Assembly (NCBI RefSeq): GCF_040054535.1
Contig: NC_090782.1
Coordinates: forward strand, 20,367,001 to 20,431,000
Length of the DNA: 64,000 nt
Origin: Antennarius striatus
Taxonomy: Eukaryota; Chordata; Actinopteri; Lophiiformes; Antennariidae
Reading direction: 5' to 3'
Shown here: positions 1-11,270 of the stretch, one piece after another
Layout: every line of letters starts with the position of its first letter
Numbering within the stretch: position 1 is the first letter of the stretch
Notes under the pieces: generated by a model
What the model was told of the DNA's origin: nothing
What the model saw: only the letters and a program-made list of their open reading frames with translations
Databases searched by the model: none
Made by a program: the position numbers and the translations under genes

Positions 1-203
1 GGAAAATATTAAAATAAGATATGCCTAATGTGGGAAAAATAAATCAAAAAATTTTAATGGCCAGTTTAGTTCAATCTTATACTGTTATACAGTATCTATT
101 TTAAATTATCCTGAAGAGGGCCTTGGGTTGGACCTTTTGCATCACATTAGAGACTCATTGAACCCTATGACATCGACAGATATGTTTAGAAGAAGCTTCA
201 AAC

Positions 204-395
204 CTCCTGTGGGTCCACATAGCAGTAGTGGTAGAGGTACTGGTTGTATATAGGGAAACCCCCCACTCCTCCCATCTGTGAGTAGCCCGTCTGGTAGAGG
301 TTCTGACACATCATTAGCATGGGATTGTACATCATATTGGAGGAGCTCTGGGCCATTGGGTTCACCCCAACAATGTAGACAATGCTGATGATGCC
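204..395 (-). CDS. ocln: ocln coding exon 2 (rest of TM3 and second extracellular loop)
   Basis: 192 nt, 64 codons, phase 0 at both ends. The acceptor is gttatttcag|GGCATC. The donor is CAGGAG|gtttga, a weak match to consensus, but it falls exactly after the conserved VDPQE. The exon contains the QYLYHYC signature of occludin loop 2. Confidence 0.9.
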
Positions 396-2358
396 CTGAA
401 ATAACACAGCCGTTCAGTATACTGACAAAAAAAACTGCCAATGAAGAAGACTGGTGTGATACTCCTTAATGTTCAAATCAGATATGAGAATGATAGCAGC
501 ATCAGATCAGAAAACTCCGTCTTGTACAGGGTGCAGAAGAACAACTTGTTGTATTTTTAATGAACAATCATCTGTTGATTCTGTGGTGTTTTCTAATCTG
601 TCTAGTAAAACTCTGAATGTTATCAAGTGAAGTCTACTGGAAAATATCGATTGATTTAGAGAAGGTCCAACTGACAGACACAATGAAATTAACTTATTTG
701 AAAACCCTCTACATGTTGAACATCTAGACAGTCTAACCCTAACACTCTAAAGGCAGAAACATTTCTATCAGATTAGATCTCAGACAGGCAGATATTTTAT
801 CTGCAGTATTTTTAAATACTTGCAGCGTAAATATTATGGAATGTGATCCTGGACAGACACCTGTATGAACATGTGCTTTAAACCACTGGGCTCTGAACAG
901 TGTTAAACTGTGTATGGAGTTGTGATCCTGATGATAACTTTGGTATTTAAGTATTATCAAAACCATACACGCTTCTTCACAACAGAACCGAGAGTTTACA
1001 AAAGTTATCATGATTAGAGTACGTCCAAATGTCAGATATCCGTGTGAGATGATCCAGCAGGAAAATGCTAATCTAATATGATCATCAAAATTTTAATTTT
1101 AAAACAACTACAGGTCAATGATGTCCAAATGTTATATGAGCAACGTTGAAAATGTAATCCAATTCACGCTTTGTCGATGTGTGATAAAAATAGTCTTTTA
1201 CAGAAAATGTATACATTCATATGTAAATACATATACATAAAACAAGTATATTGTCTTCACTTCTATTAAACTCTTTTATATTTTAGGGTTTCTGTCTTTC
1301 ATAACATTTATCAATTTAATGTCAGGGGACAAAAAAAATTGTCCCTAATGTTTGGTCAGTGTGTTTTTGTCTATTACACAATATGTGTGAATGCTGATCC
1401 TCTTCAGGCTAAGCACTTCATAATAATCTGCTTCTAAATACATTTTACAGTACATAAGCTAATGAATGTTCTATTCTGGACAGAAAAAAATAAGCACTAT
1501 GATTTTATTTATTTATTATCCTTTATTGATCCCCTTGGGGAAATTATGTTTTCCACTCTTGCGAGGGGGCAGCCACGTTGTGTTGCACCCTACAAGCAAA
1601 TTGTTAAGTATTACTGAAGTAATACTTAATAAAGTAATGAAAAGTCGAGATCAACATCTTAATCCAAAATCAAAGTCATGTTCTTGTGCTTCAAATGACT
1701 ATAAAAACAACACAGAAGCAAAGCAGAACACACAAAATGAAATTAATGCAGACTGAAAACTATGAGTAAGTCTTACCTGCAGGACAGCCATGATGACACT
1801 ACTGATCAGCAAAGCCAGGAAGAACTTCCTACTCCGGACAGTGTCGGATTTAGAGAACATAGCGATGAAGAAGGCCAGTGCCCCAATGAAGTTGATGGCT
1901 GACATGGCAATCATGGCGGTTTTAGCTGAGTAAGGTGAGATGTAGGATCCATAGCCACTGCCGTAGCCTCCATAGCCTCCACTGCCGTACCCTCCATAGC
2001 CCCCATATCCTCCATAACCATATCCTGATCCATAACCCCCACTGTAGCCGCCACCATAGCCCATTCCCATTCCATACTGCATGTCCCACATGAGAGTGGA
2101 GGCCACGCAGGCGAATATGGCCACGCACAAGATGATCACCGTAGCCAGCATGGCCTTGACAATCCCAGGAGGTGACAACCATTTGTAGAAGTGCTGTGGT
2201 TTATCCTCAATGTAATACGATCCTGGAGGAGGGGGGTATGCGTTGTACTCACTCTGAGGCTCATGGAAGCTTGCTGGGGGCCCAAAGCCATTGTTGGATG
2301 CTGGTGTGAAAGGAGGGCTGTAGACAGGTGGACTCTCGTAACGCTGTTTGTCAAACAT
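204..2358 (-). CDS. ocln: occludin, 5' half (two coding exons; gene continues off the left edge)
   Basis: Occludin is a four-pass MARVEL-domain protein of epithelial and endothelial tight junctions that regulates paracellular permeability and binds ZO-1 through its C-terminus. The two exons join in phase 0 and give 258 residues. Visible in order: a proline-rich cytoplasmic N-terminus with a PPVY motif (residues 10-13; PPxY motifs here bind Itch-type WW domains in mammals); the family motif HFYKW-SPPG near residues 57-65; TM1 at about 66-88; a Tyr/Gly-rich first extracellular loop (about 92-140); TM2 at about 146-168; TM3 spanning the exon junction; then the second loop with VNPMAQSSS, two cysteines expected to form the loop disulphide, and the conserved YLYHYC-VDPQE. 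TM4 and the occludin/ELL coiled coil lie beyond position 1. The start is the first ATG after the acceptor; no earlier in-frame ATG follows it. Which fish paralogue (a or b) cannot be told. Confidence 0.94.
396..1776 (-). other. ocln: ocln intron
   Basis: Intron between the two coding exons. Apart from a retroelement-tail-like repeat near 1500-1590 it is unremarkable AT-rich sequence with no further supported exon. Confidence 0.85.
1500..1595 (-). repeat. non-LTR retroelement tail (fragment)
   Basis: A TTTATT-rich stretch followed by tttattgatccccttgggg and aaatt. I recognise this as a 3'-tail motif common to many fish non-LTR retroelement copies. Read on the minus strand it ends in AATAAA-like repeats. 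Family assignment is from memory and not secure. Confidence 0.5.
1777..2358 (-). CDS. ocln: ocln coding exon 1 (N-terminus, TM1, first extracellular loop, TM2, start of TM3)
   Basis: 582 nt, 194 codons, ending in phase 0 at CTGCAG|gtaaga. The exon itself probably starts at 2377, where a long T tract ends in acag, leaving a 19-nt untranslated leader before the ATG at 2356-2358. Confidence 0.92.
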
Positions 2359-3180
2359 TCTTCTAATATGTCCAAAACTGTAAAAAAAAAAAAAAACAGC
2401 CAAGAAAAAAAGAAAAAGAGATTCTGAGGATCGTCAGGAGAGTAAAGTGTATTGCATAAAGGTAGGAAGTGTTGTCCTGCTCTGTCTTTCTGCAACGCTG
2501 ATAAGAGTAACACTGCGTGCTGATACGGGAAATATAGGCGTGACTGTCTTCAGTAATACAACTCAGTAACAGAACAGTGTAAATGTTTTACTGCTTCCAA
2601 AGAGGTATGATTTATGAAGACGCAAGTTTGGTTTGTTTGTGCAATTTTCTCTTTCTGTCAGGTTGAACAGATGAGTTTTCACAGAGAGCAAAATCTATGT
2701 CTCTTATCAGAGCACTATCTGGATTGGACATATTTTCCTATATTGACAGAAAATATAAATATTTGACAAAAGACCTCAGCTTTGAGATCTGTGAACCAGC
2801 CAAGTCAGTCAATGTGGAGATGTCGGTACCAGGAAGAGGAGCTGAGCTAAATAACAATACTTTCCTTTTTTCCTCTTCACAGGCTGTAGGCGTCTCTCTC
2901 TAGCTTCCACAATGTCCAGCCAGACTTTGAACATTTCACATCCCAACCTTCCTCTAGAAGTGTTGCTTACTTTCTGTTACAAAGCTGACAGAGCAACATC
3001 CAAGGCCACAGTGTGGACCATTTAACAATGACCATTCTTCTGTGTGGACATGCACAGGAACCTGGTCACCCATGGGTCGAAACAGTTTTTTAAAAAATGT
3101 GAAACTTTCAGGGTAAAGTTACTGCAAGGACCAAGAAATAAAAGTGATACCTCTCCTGCTTCCACCTTTTCTTTAATTGC

Positions 3181-3273
3181 CACAGACAGACAGACAGACA
3201 GACAGACGGGCAGACATACAGACAGACAGGGGAGCGGACGGACCGAAAGACAGACAGATAAGACAGATAGAAC
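3181..3273. repeat. (CAGA)n microsatellite, interrupted
   Basis: Tandem cagacaga units with a few interruptions (cgg, tac) run for about 90 bp. The open frames crossing it on both strands are a by-product of the repeat. Confidence 0.95.
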
Positions 3274-4994
3274 GTCCTTGGCACTGCCCACTCTCTTGGC
3301 AATAACTTTCTGTTCTTTATGAGGCTCAGCCAGAAGACGACTCGCCTCAGAGCCTCCATCCCAGACACCTTCCCATTATTTGCTCATTCATTCCTCCTTA
3401 TCCTTCTTCTCCCTCACAATTCCCCTGTCCCCAGCTGTCCCACTCCCCTTTCTCTCAATCCCATAACTTCTTTCCTTTGTTTTCAGAGCAGGGGGAGCAA
3501 AAGTTAAGGCTGCTCGACACTGGAACAGTGTTGCCATGGAGTTGGGCTGAAAAAAATTGGGGTATTGTCCAGTGAGGATCAGACAAGGGATCCTCTGTGC
3601 TGCTCCTGACTAGAGGGAGGCATGTTGAGAAGACAGTGGCGACAGGTGGATGGGTGTGTAGCAGCGTCAGGTGTTCTATATTCTGACCTCCTAACATCCA
3701 TTTTCAACAACACAGTCTCAAATCTCTCAGTCCACTGAAACATTGTTCTGTTTCTTACGTATTTTCCTTGAGTTTACTTTGTTGACCAAGACTAATAGAC
3801 TACACGAGACAAGACAGAGTATGACGAGAACCACAACTTCGACAAGAAAGATGTACCACAAAAACACAATGTCTTATTTTTAGCATTTAAAGGGAAGAAT
3901 TTCAGTTATTTGATCCCCTTCCCAAGTTCCCTGAGCACAGGATATATTGCTTCAGTGTTTTCTGCATTAGCAGCTGCAGCTGTAGAAGGAATAACAGTAG
4001 TAGTTGTAGGACTTTTAGTACAGTTGAGTTTGTCTTCTTCTGGCACATAAATGTCATTTTCAAGCTGGGCAGCATTTGGACCTCAGTCACAGGTCAGACC
4101 AAACACCCACCAGCAGCAGGACTGGACTCCACAACAACACAGAGAGTCTATCATCTGCTGCTGATAATGGAATTCCACTCTTACAGTCACATGCCTCACA
4201 TCTGTCAAAAACAATTAGACCCCTGCCCAATGTGGGCTGAAATCCTGTGGCATACACACACTAATCAGCAAAGATTTCCTGCTCAAAAGAACCCCACTGA
4301 AAATCTCTTTGGCCATAAAACCTGTGAAAAAAAAGCATGGTAAGTTTCAAATACTTTTAGTACACCTATCTAAAACTACAGCTGGGGTAACATGACCGGG
4401 AACACACTGGTGGCATGCTGGAGGTGGTTCTGGAATTAGCCTAAATCTAAACATGAACTACAACCAATCTCAAACCTGTCACCTTGATTACATGAGAGGA
4501 ACAGCATGACCATATGGTCTCATATTATCAAATAATACAGCACACTTTGGGGACACTGTGGTGTACTGATTTAAGAGGGGAGATCTAGCAAACTCTGACA
4601 TGGTTAGACACAACACTAAAACTTCTTTCACCATGTATTATTGTGTTTTAATGTTTTTCAGTGAGTCTACATAAAGAATCGTATTTTTGTGATATTCACT
4701 GAGCATATGTGTTGTTTATTGTTCTATATTTTGGACTTAGTACAAATTTTTCATCCTGGGATGGATTTATTGTCTATTTCTAAGCTTATATTGCGAATCA
4801 ATGTGTTGGTTTACATGGAACAGTTTAAATACAGTTTTGCCTGTGTGTACTGAAGAATGTGTCTTACTTCAGTGACACACTTAAAATAGCAAAATACAAC
4901 ATAGACGGTGTCTTCAAATATTTCTTCTAAAAAACAGATGGATTATTATTGTAGATGTAATGCCTATATGTTATAACAAATAAAGTTCTAATAC

Positions 4995-5034
4995 TGTGTA
5001 ATACTGGTGGTTTTAAAACCACCAGTATTACACA
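4995..5034. repeat. perfect 40-bp palindrome
   Basis: The left half tgtgtaatactggtggtttt is followed directly by its exact reverse complement, with no spacer. As single strand it would form a 20-bp stem. It is not part of any element I recognise. Confidence 0.97.
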
Positions 5035-5339
5035 AGTTGAGGCGTATTAAATCAGCATTTTTATTTACTACATCTCAGCTTCTCTTAGCCATAAGTTTAT
5101 ATAAACTAAGTACAGGTAATCAAAATTTACAGATGCACTAGAGGGAGCAATCTAATAACACAAAACTAATTTATTAACTCGATTTAAGAAAACATCTCTG
5201 ATATTTTTAAGTAGTCTGGAGTCAGAAAAGACAATTTTTAGAGAGACAACCAGGATGCCTTTAAAAATGTAACCCCAAGATACCTCTACCTTGGTACACT
5301 AAACCTCCCATTTAAAAAAAAGACATGAAAAAACTGATG

Positions 5340-5590
5340 AGGATGGGACAGAAAATGACATCTGCCTCGCAGGGATTGTTCCATAGGCATGCTAGAGACA
5401 GGGTTGTTATGTTCCTGAAATTATCAGCGATGAGTCCTGACCTAAATCCAACTGAAAACCTGTGGGATTGCTTGAGTGAGCCAGTGTGAGCATCCTCCAC
5501 AGATTCAGAAGCAGGAGAAGAGCATGACATCCGGTTTGTGTCAGTCCATGATGAAGAGGATTACTGCTGCAATAAATACTGATGAGTGAC
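5340..5590 (+). mobile_element. Tc1/mariner-like transposon remnant
   Basis: Plus-strand codons at 5430-5465 read MSPDLNPTENLW, the hallmark of the third catalytic block of Tc1-like transposases (SPDLNPIENLW). They are preceded by an in-frame stretch resembling the RDRVV...WP region. Stops and frame breaks flank it, so it is a dead fragment. A tail from about 5492 (cctccacagattcag ... ccatgatgaagaggatt) is shared with a second copy near 11.7 kb. Confidence 0.72.
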
Positions 5591-5595
5591 ACACT

Positions 5596-5628
5596 AATTA
5601 CATCCCGCTTCAAAGCGGTGATGTAATT
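5596..5628. repeat. short hairpin (inverted repeat with one bulge)
   Basis: AATTACATC-CCGCTT at 5596-5610 pairs with AAGCGGTGATGTAATT at 5613-5628, leaving a 2-nt loop and one bulged base. GTCT/GTCC-type tandem units follow at 5638-5678. Probably the end of a small non-autonomous element. Confidence 0.75.
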
Positions 5629-5844
5629 GTCAGTGTCCGTGTGTTCGTCTGTCCGTCTGTCCGTTCGCCTGTCCACCAAATATCTTCACAAGCATTGCAA
5701 ATAGTGAGATGAAACAAAAAGCACATTACTGGGACAGCAAAGGGGATGAAAATGAGATAATGACCTAGACCTTGAGGAAACGAGGTCAAGGTCAAATTTC
5801 AACTTTTGCACACTCCCTTTTGCACACTCCCTGTGTAAGACCAT

Positions 5845-5900
5845 AGATCAAAGCTAGTGCTTTGATCAATGACAGTAGGTCAGAGCACTAGCTTTGATCT
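5845..5900. repeat. 21-bp inverted repeat with 14-nt loop
   Basis: The arm at 5845-5865 (agatcaaagctagtgctttg and one more base) and the arm at 5880-5900 are reverse complements with a single mismatch. Just upstream, ttgcacactccctt is directly repeated at about 5803-5832. Together with the hairpin at 5596 this suggests a MITE-like element spanning about 5590-5935. Confidence 0.8.
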
Positions 5901-6687
5901 TTGACACTACTGTATGTAAGTAGATCAGGGTATAATTTTGAATTCATTACTGTGAGTTGTATTGCGTCATTGCTTTATGAAGCAGATTAAGACAGCTCAT
6001 AACAGTTCAAAATAAAACAAGATACAAGTTATTTCATTAAGACCTAACCCACCCAAGCAAAGATGAAATAAACAAAACAATTAATTTTAAAACCCTTGGA
6101 TGAACAGAAATGTTATCCTATGGGTCATGAGAAGCAAGTGATTATCATAGTAATGTTTCCCTCTGTATTTTATAATCTCAACTGCTTTATTTGTGTGTTT
6201 GGAATGAATCAAGGCACAAACACACCATTAGTGTTGTACTACAGAGATCATTCTCTTGTTGTGGGACCTGTTGTGATTTCTGCTCGTAAGGTATTTAACT
6301 CTTTGTTATTGATAGGGTTTACAGATTTAATTACTGTAGCCCTCAGACTTATTACAGAAGGGCAACTTTATTAAGAACACTTGTATCTCCAATATATTTT
6401 GTTTTTCTCACCGAGAAATGGATTTAAACCGATTCAATTATGAATAGCGGGCTTCAGCATTAGTTTAAGTCAACAATGTTGTTAGCTAGCTAGCACAAGA
6501 GAATAAGAAAGATGAGGGGTCCCACCTGTAAGGACACAGGTCTAACGGTACCGATCAAATCACTCACATACTTCTTTAGTTTTAGACAAATAAATAAAAC
6601 ACATTCATGCATGTAAAATCATATACTGTATAACACTTAAGTGTTCATGTTATTAAATTCACCTTAAGCTACGTCTAGATATCTTAC

Positions 6688-7050
6688 CTGAGGATCGATG
6701 AAGAGCGAATAATGTTGGGAAGTTGGGCGCTGCCGTCCGTTTCCTGTCCGGTTCTTTTTAAAACTTTGGAACAGTTGGGGAATAAATAGAATATATCCGA
6801 CAAAAAAAAACTTTAAATATTTTGCTGTTAATAGCAAAATGAACCACTTTGGGTGAGGTTAACCGCGGAGTCGCTGGTCCGTTGTTAATGGCTATCCGAG
6901 GCTGAAACAACGGCTCCTTCACAGACAGCAGCCTCTGAACAAGTGCTTTGTCCCGCCTGTCCGCGGTGATGAGGCCCACCGCACAACACCGTTACACCGC
7001 CAGGCTCTGACCGCCAGAGGTCGGACTATCTACGGTTTAAAACAAGTTTA
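6688..7050 (-). promoter_or_regulatory. ocln: candidate ocln promoter and untranslated exon 1
   Basis: On the minus strand a strong donor, ATCCTCAG|gtaagat (exon edge at 6688), ends a GC-richer stretch. A TATA-like TTTTAAAAAG lies at 6754-6763, which would place initiation near 6725-6735. The block up to about 7050 is CpG-richer than its surroundings. The link to ocln rests on strand, distance and the need for a 5' exon upstream of the acceptor at 2377; no transcript was available. Confidence 0.5.
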
Positions 7051-7266
7051 CCAGGCGGATGACTGTCAGAAAGACACATTTTATCTTCAATCAATTATTT
7101 TATTAACAAAGAAATATTTTAAAAGTACAAAAATTAGATAAAATTGAGGTTAGAACCTTGCTGTCATAATCTTCTGCAGGAGAATGTAGGTCTTCAAGGG
7201 TAATAATTTCTGGCTAAGAAAAAATATATGTGAGGGGGAAATGCAGTTAATACAAATGTTTGGGTT

Positions 7267-8575
7267 CATAAATCCAATCCAATCCAATCTTTATTTGTTG
7301 AGCACTTTACAACAACCACAGTCGACCAAAGTGCTGTACAGACGAATATATAAAAAGAACAAACATTATACAGTAGATAAAAGACAAAATGGCTCAAATA
7401 TTGTAAGTAAAATTAATTAATTAAAAACATACAACATGGATAAAAGCAAAAGCCATACAATCAGAGCAATAAAAACAAGATCAAATAAAATGAAATCCAG
7501 TGTCTATCTAGATGTTACAAGCCAAGGAGAAGAGGTAGGTTTTCACACGAGATTTAAAAACAGACAGAGAAGAGGCCTGTCTGATTTGTTGAGGCAGATT
7601 ATTCCATAATTTAGGGGCCACAACAGCCAAGGCACGGTCCCCTCTGAGCTTCCGTTTGGTCTTGGGCACACTCAGGAGCATTTGATCAGCTGACCTGAGA
7701 GAGCGAGCAGGTACGTAAGGGAGCAGAAGCTCAGAGAGGTAAGGCGGGGCAAGAGCATTTAAGGATTTTAAAGTAAATAAAAGTATTTTAAAATGGATTC
7801 TAAAATGTACGGGCAGCCAGTGGAGTGAGGCTAAAGTGGGGGTAATGTGTGCATGTTTACGGGTGCTGGTCAAAAGACATGCAGCAGTGTTTTGGACCAT
7901 CTGGAGACGGGAGATGGAAGAATCACTAACCCCCACATAAAGGAATTGCAGTAGTCCAGGATAGTGGTGACAAAGGCATGGAGAACTATTTCAAAGTGTT
8001 GCCTCGAGAGAATTGGTTTTATTTTGGCCAGCTGCCTCAAATGATAAAAGCTTGACTTAATTACTGCCCTAATCTGGCTGTCAAGCTTGATGTCAGAATC
8101 CATTTTTACCCTGAGATTTTTTTACCCTGAGTTTGTTTGATATGCTGGGCCAAAGAACCCAGATCTGGAAGGGGTGTTCCAGTGGTGCCACCAAAAACCA
8201 TCAATACGGTTTTCTTTTCGTTAAAATTCAAAAAGTTCAGAGCCATCCAGGCCTTAATGTCATCAAGACACTAATCTAATGCAGTGATAGAGTAAGCATT
8301 CTTCTTTTTGAGCGGAACATAAATTTGACTGTCATCCGCCTAACAGTGGTAATGAATCCCATGCTTCCTAAGTATGGAGCCAAGCGGGAGCAGATAGAGA
8401 GAGAAGAGAAGAGGGCCTAGAACTGATCCCTCTGGGACCCCACACAAGAGAGGAGCAGAGGAGGACACCGAGTCTCCAAGGCTAACACAGAATGTTCGAT
8501 CTGCCAAGTACGACCTGAACCACTCCAGTGCTATGCCCCTGATTCCCACCCATCCTCTAAACATTTTCTGTTGTT
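7267..8575 (-). mobile_element. L2/CR1-type LINE fragment (reverse transcriptase 3' half, decayed)
   Basis: Minus-strand frames, broken by frameshifts and stops, read in order: an RT block with [33 protein letters not shown] and the start of a YADD-type site; then IRAVIKSSFYHLRQLAKIKP, LDYCNS, QNTAACLLT, SLHWLPVHFRI and KLWNNLPQQIR. This order is typical of fish L2/CR1-clade elements. The 3' end has AATAAAG followed by GATTG repeats (plus strand 7270-7290), the short microsatellite tail expected for this clade. The 5' part, including the endonuclease, is missing. Confidence 0.85.
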
Positions 8576-9502
8576 GTAGATTAGATTTAATTTTTGCGTC
8601 TAAATTTCATCACAGTGAGGACTACATTTTCTTATCTCGCAGCATGTGTTCCTTTTTTCTCACAGGGATCTGTCACCGTTTATGTTATATTGTTATCTAT
8701 GTTGTCTAACTACGTTGTGCCATTTATTTCAGTAAACACATTCAGTTGCATTCCTGCATAAAAATGGTGTCTACAGTCCATTTCACAAATCAGAACAAAT
8801 TGAATTCTTGTGGGTTTTAAAGACCTTTGTTTTTTCCTATTACCTCCATCCACTTGGGATACAGACAGCCATTATAGTTGTGGAGATCAATACAAGAAGG
8901 AGGAGGAAGTGAAAAGCAAAGGATGGGTCAACATGACAATAAGCAGGCTGCAGGGTCGTAAAGATGACAGCAGATTACCAAGACAGATAAGTAGGCCTTG
9001 AGTGGGGAAAGATCCCCCCTTTTCTGGTCAAAGAGCACCAAAGAAGACGCGGGAGAGAGTGACATGACCTGATTGTAAGTCAAAGATTCTCAGGTGGAGG
9101 TTTTATTATTATTATATGACAGAATGTAATGTTTTAAAATTTCAGAGTCCAACCCATAAAAGTAATGCAGTTGTAAACTCAGACAATAGGTGGTAGCATT
9201 GGTTTATTTTGTACACTTTTCCTTTGACCAAACAAGGCAACATACAGTTAACTGCAGTTTGTAGTTAGTAAATTATGAGATTAGCGAATCAGACATAATA
9301 ATCTTTGTGGAACTTAATTTAACGTCTACATGCTCTTTCTTTGATAAAACCTCAAACACGTCTTGTATTTAGTTAATAATAATTATGTTGCTTCAGCCAT
9401 TTAAAAAATGCAGAATTATTCTATTTTGAGAGGGAAATGATTTACTTTGTGTCTGGATTTTGCCTAAAAGTCCTTGTTTGTGAACTCAAGTCTTCAGGTT
9501 CA

Positions 9503-9506
<4 letters not shown>
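8576..9506. other. intergenic, no gene seen
   Basis: AT-rich sequence between the LINE fragment and the CA microsatellite. No exon, RNA gene or named repeat could be supported. Confidence 0.6.

Positions 9507-9594
<88 letters not shown>
9507..9594. repeat. (AC)37 followed by (AG)7 microsatellite
   Basis: An uninterrupted AC dinucleotide run of 74 bp at 9507-9580, then AG repeats to 9594. The open frames across it are repeat artefacts. Confidence 0.98.
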
Positions 9595-9595
<1 letters not shown>

Positions 9596-10935
9596 ATGCG
9601 TTTGAACAAGGCACAAGTAACAAAATGTCTCTGATGGTGTGTGTATTTTTCCCCAAAGCTATAGACCCAATGACAAGCAAGGAATTTAATAAATATTGGC
9701 TTAACATAAAAATATGCATGGATTTTTGACATACATTCGGCCCCTTTGCATAAAACGAGTTAGAAATTGCAGCTCCACCCCCATGAAGAAAACTACAAGT
9801 GAAAGAATAAGGCTGGTTTTAATCTTACGAGACACCATAGTTTATTAAGACAGTTTCCAGTTTTAAATGGTAATTTTCCAAAACAGTTGGACACTGTGAT
9901 ATCTTTTCTGAACCAGCACACAAAACAGCAGTAGATAGTGGAAGTTGGAGATTTATTTTCAGCTTCGCCTTAATACTACAGTAATTTGAAACTAATGAGT
10001 CTTTCACGCTGCTGGATGGTGTACAGTGTGTGTAAGCGAAAGTAAACTACAGGGCCCATGTTTGTCATAAAGAAAACCCAGTCCAGTGGTGTAGCTCCGT
10101 GATGTTTCTTGGATCATTAAACAGTGAGGTATTAATGGCAAAAAGGGAATAAATCCTGCTAGGCTTTTGCAGCACAGGCAGTACTTCTTTAGTCTCATTC
10201 AGAGCAAACCAGGCATTGCTGATTAGGGTTGTGCAGCAGTGTGGAAGGACAGAAGCAGTGTGTTTGGTTTGTGAAGTCACCTGGAGAGCTTCATTTCACA
10301 GTTTGAGAGGAACGACTCTTCCAGAGAGGATTAAACAGCACAGTTTTAGAGGCACCAAGCAGCCTAATAGAAGTGTGTCATGTTGTGTCCTATAATGAAC
10401 AAACTACCTAACTCTACAGGTTATACAGCAAATATGCAGCATTAAGTACATTTCTGTGGGAATATTATTCCCTGGATTGTGCTATTGTAAAATATGTTCC
10501 CCTGGTTTGGTTTGGGTTTTTTTTGCTGCTGACAATGTAATTTCCAGGAGGATGTTATGAGAACATCTGCTCCGGCATGACACAAAAATAATCAAATCAA
10601 CCAACACTTTTAATAATGCTTAACATTTCCTTACTTTCTTTTTCAACACCTGCAAAGAATTTGTTGCTTATATGTGTAAAGCTTTGTGTTGTTAACAATT
10701 CCTCTGTATTCTGGCCAAACAGAATAAAAGTCAGATCGGTTTTTCTGAGATCAAAACAAAACAATTGATCAATTCGGCTTTAATCTCGTGTTTCATTCAC
10801 CTGTGTTGTTGTTTTCGTGATATTAAATCATTTTTTTATATGATCTGAGTTTCTCCATATCTACTAATATTAAAGCACTGTTTTAAAATCTTGTCAGTAT
10901 GTCGTTAGATTACTGTACTGTGCTTCTTCTTTTCA
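9595..10935. other. intergenic, no gene seen
   Basis: Unremarkable AT-rich sequence. Short open frames on the minus strand show no recognisable domain and no credible splice context. Confidence 0.6.
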
Positions 10936-11270
10936 CCACAATCGTGGAAAAGGGCTGACAGCGATAGCCTGGCGTTTTCCGGTTTCTGTCGACCAATCAG
11001 TGCCCACCCCGCCCACTGTTTAAACCAATCAGCGTCGCCACACCTGCAGGCCGATTAGCAGGCACAGCCTGTACGACCCGGTTAATCCACACTCACAGCT
11101 CTGTTGTCGTTACTTATAAATATTTGAAGTTGTATATTAATAGTCGATCAGTGTAATGGATTATTGATAGACGATCCGGTATGATTTTCAACTGAATTCA
11201 ATCGCCAAACAAAAGCTGTCATCAATCAGCGACACGTGAAGGCACGCAGATGGTTGATGACGTCATCGGA
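10936..11270. promoter_or_regulatory. promoter-like patch (CCAAT x2, GC box, CRE)
   Basis: Two accaatcag NF-Y-type boxes, at about 10993 and 11024, flank a ccaccccgccc GC box. A palindromic CRE, gatgacgtcatc, lies at 11256-11267 with an E-box cacgtg near 11233. The patch is GC-richer than its flanks. This combination is usual for a core promoter, but I find no convincing exon on either side. Confidence 0.4.

Larger units (their letters stand above)
2378..6687 (-). other. ocln: inferred ocln 5' intron
   Basis: If the untranslated exon at about 6.7 kb is correct, this is the first ocln intron (4.3 kb). It holds a CAGA microsatellite, a Tc1-like remnant, a perfect 40-bp palindrome and two hairpin-forming repeats, listed separately. 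No coding exon is supported in it. Confidence 0.5.

Noticed and set aside
2359..2403. N-terminal extension of occludin (MAVFFFF...)
   Set aside because: It depends on a TTG start and reads through the poly-T tract of a splice acceptor.
3022..3368. Cys/Val/Ser-rich open frames on both strands
   Set aside because: They are produced by the CAGA tandem repeat.
9437..9732. Open frames with poly(TH) and poly(CV) products
   Set aside because: They are translations of the AC microsatellite on both strands.
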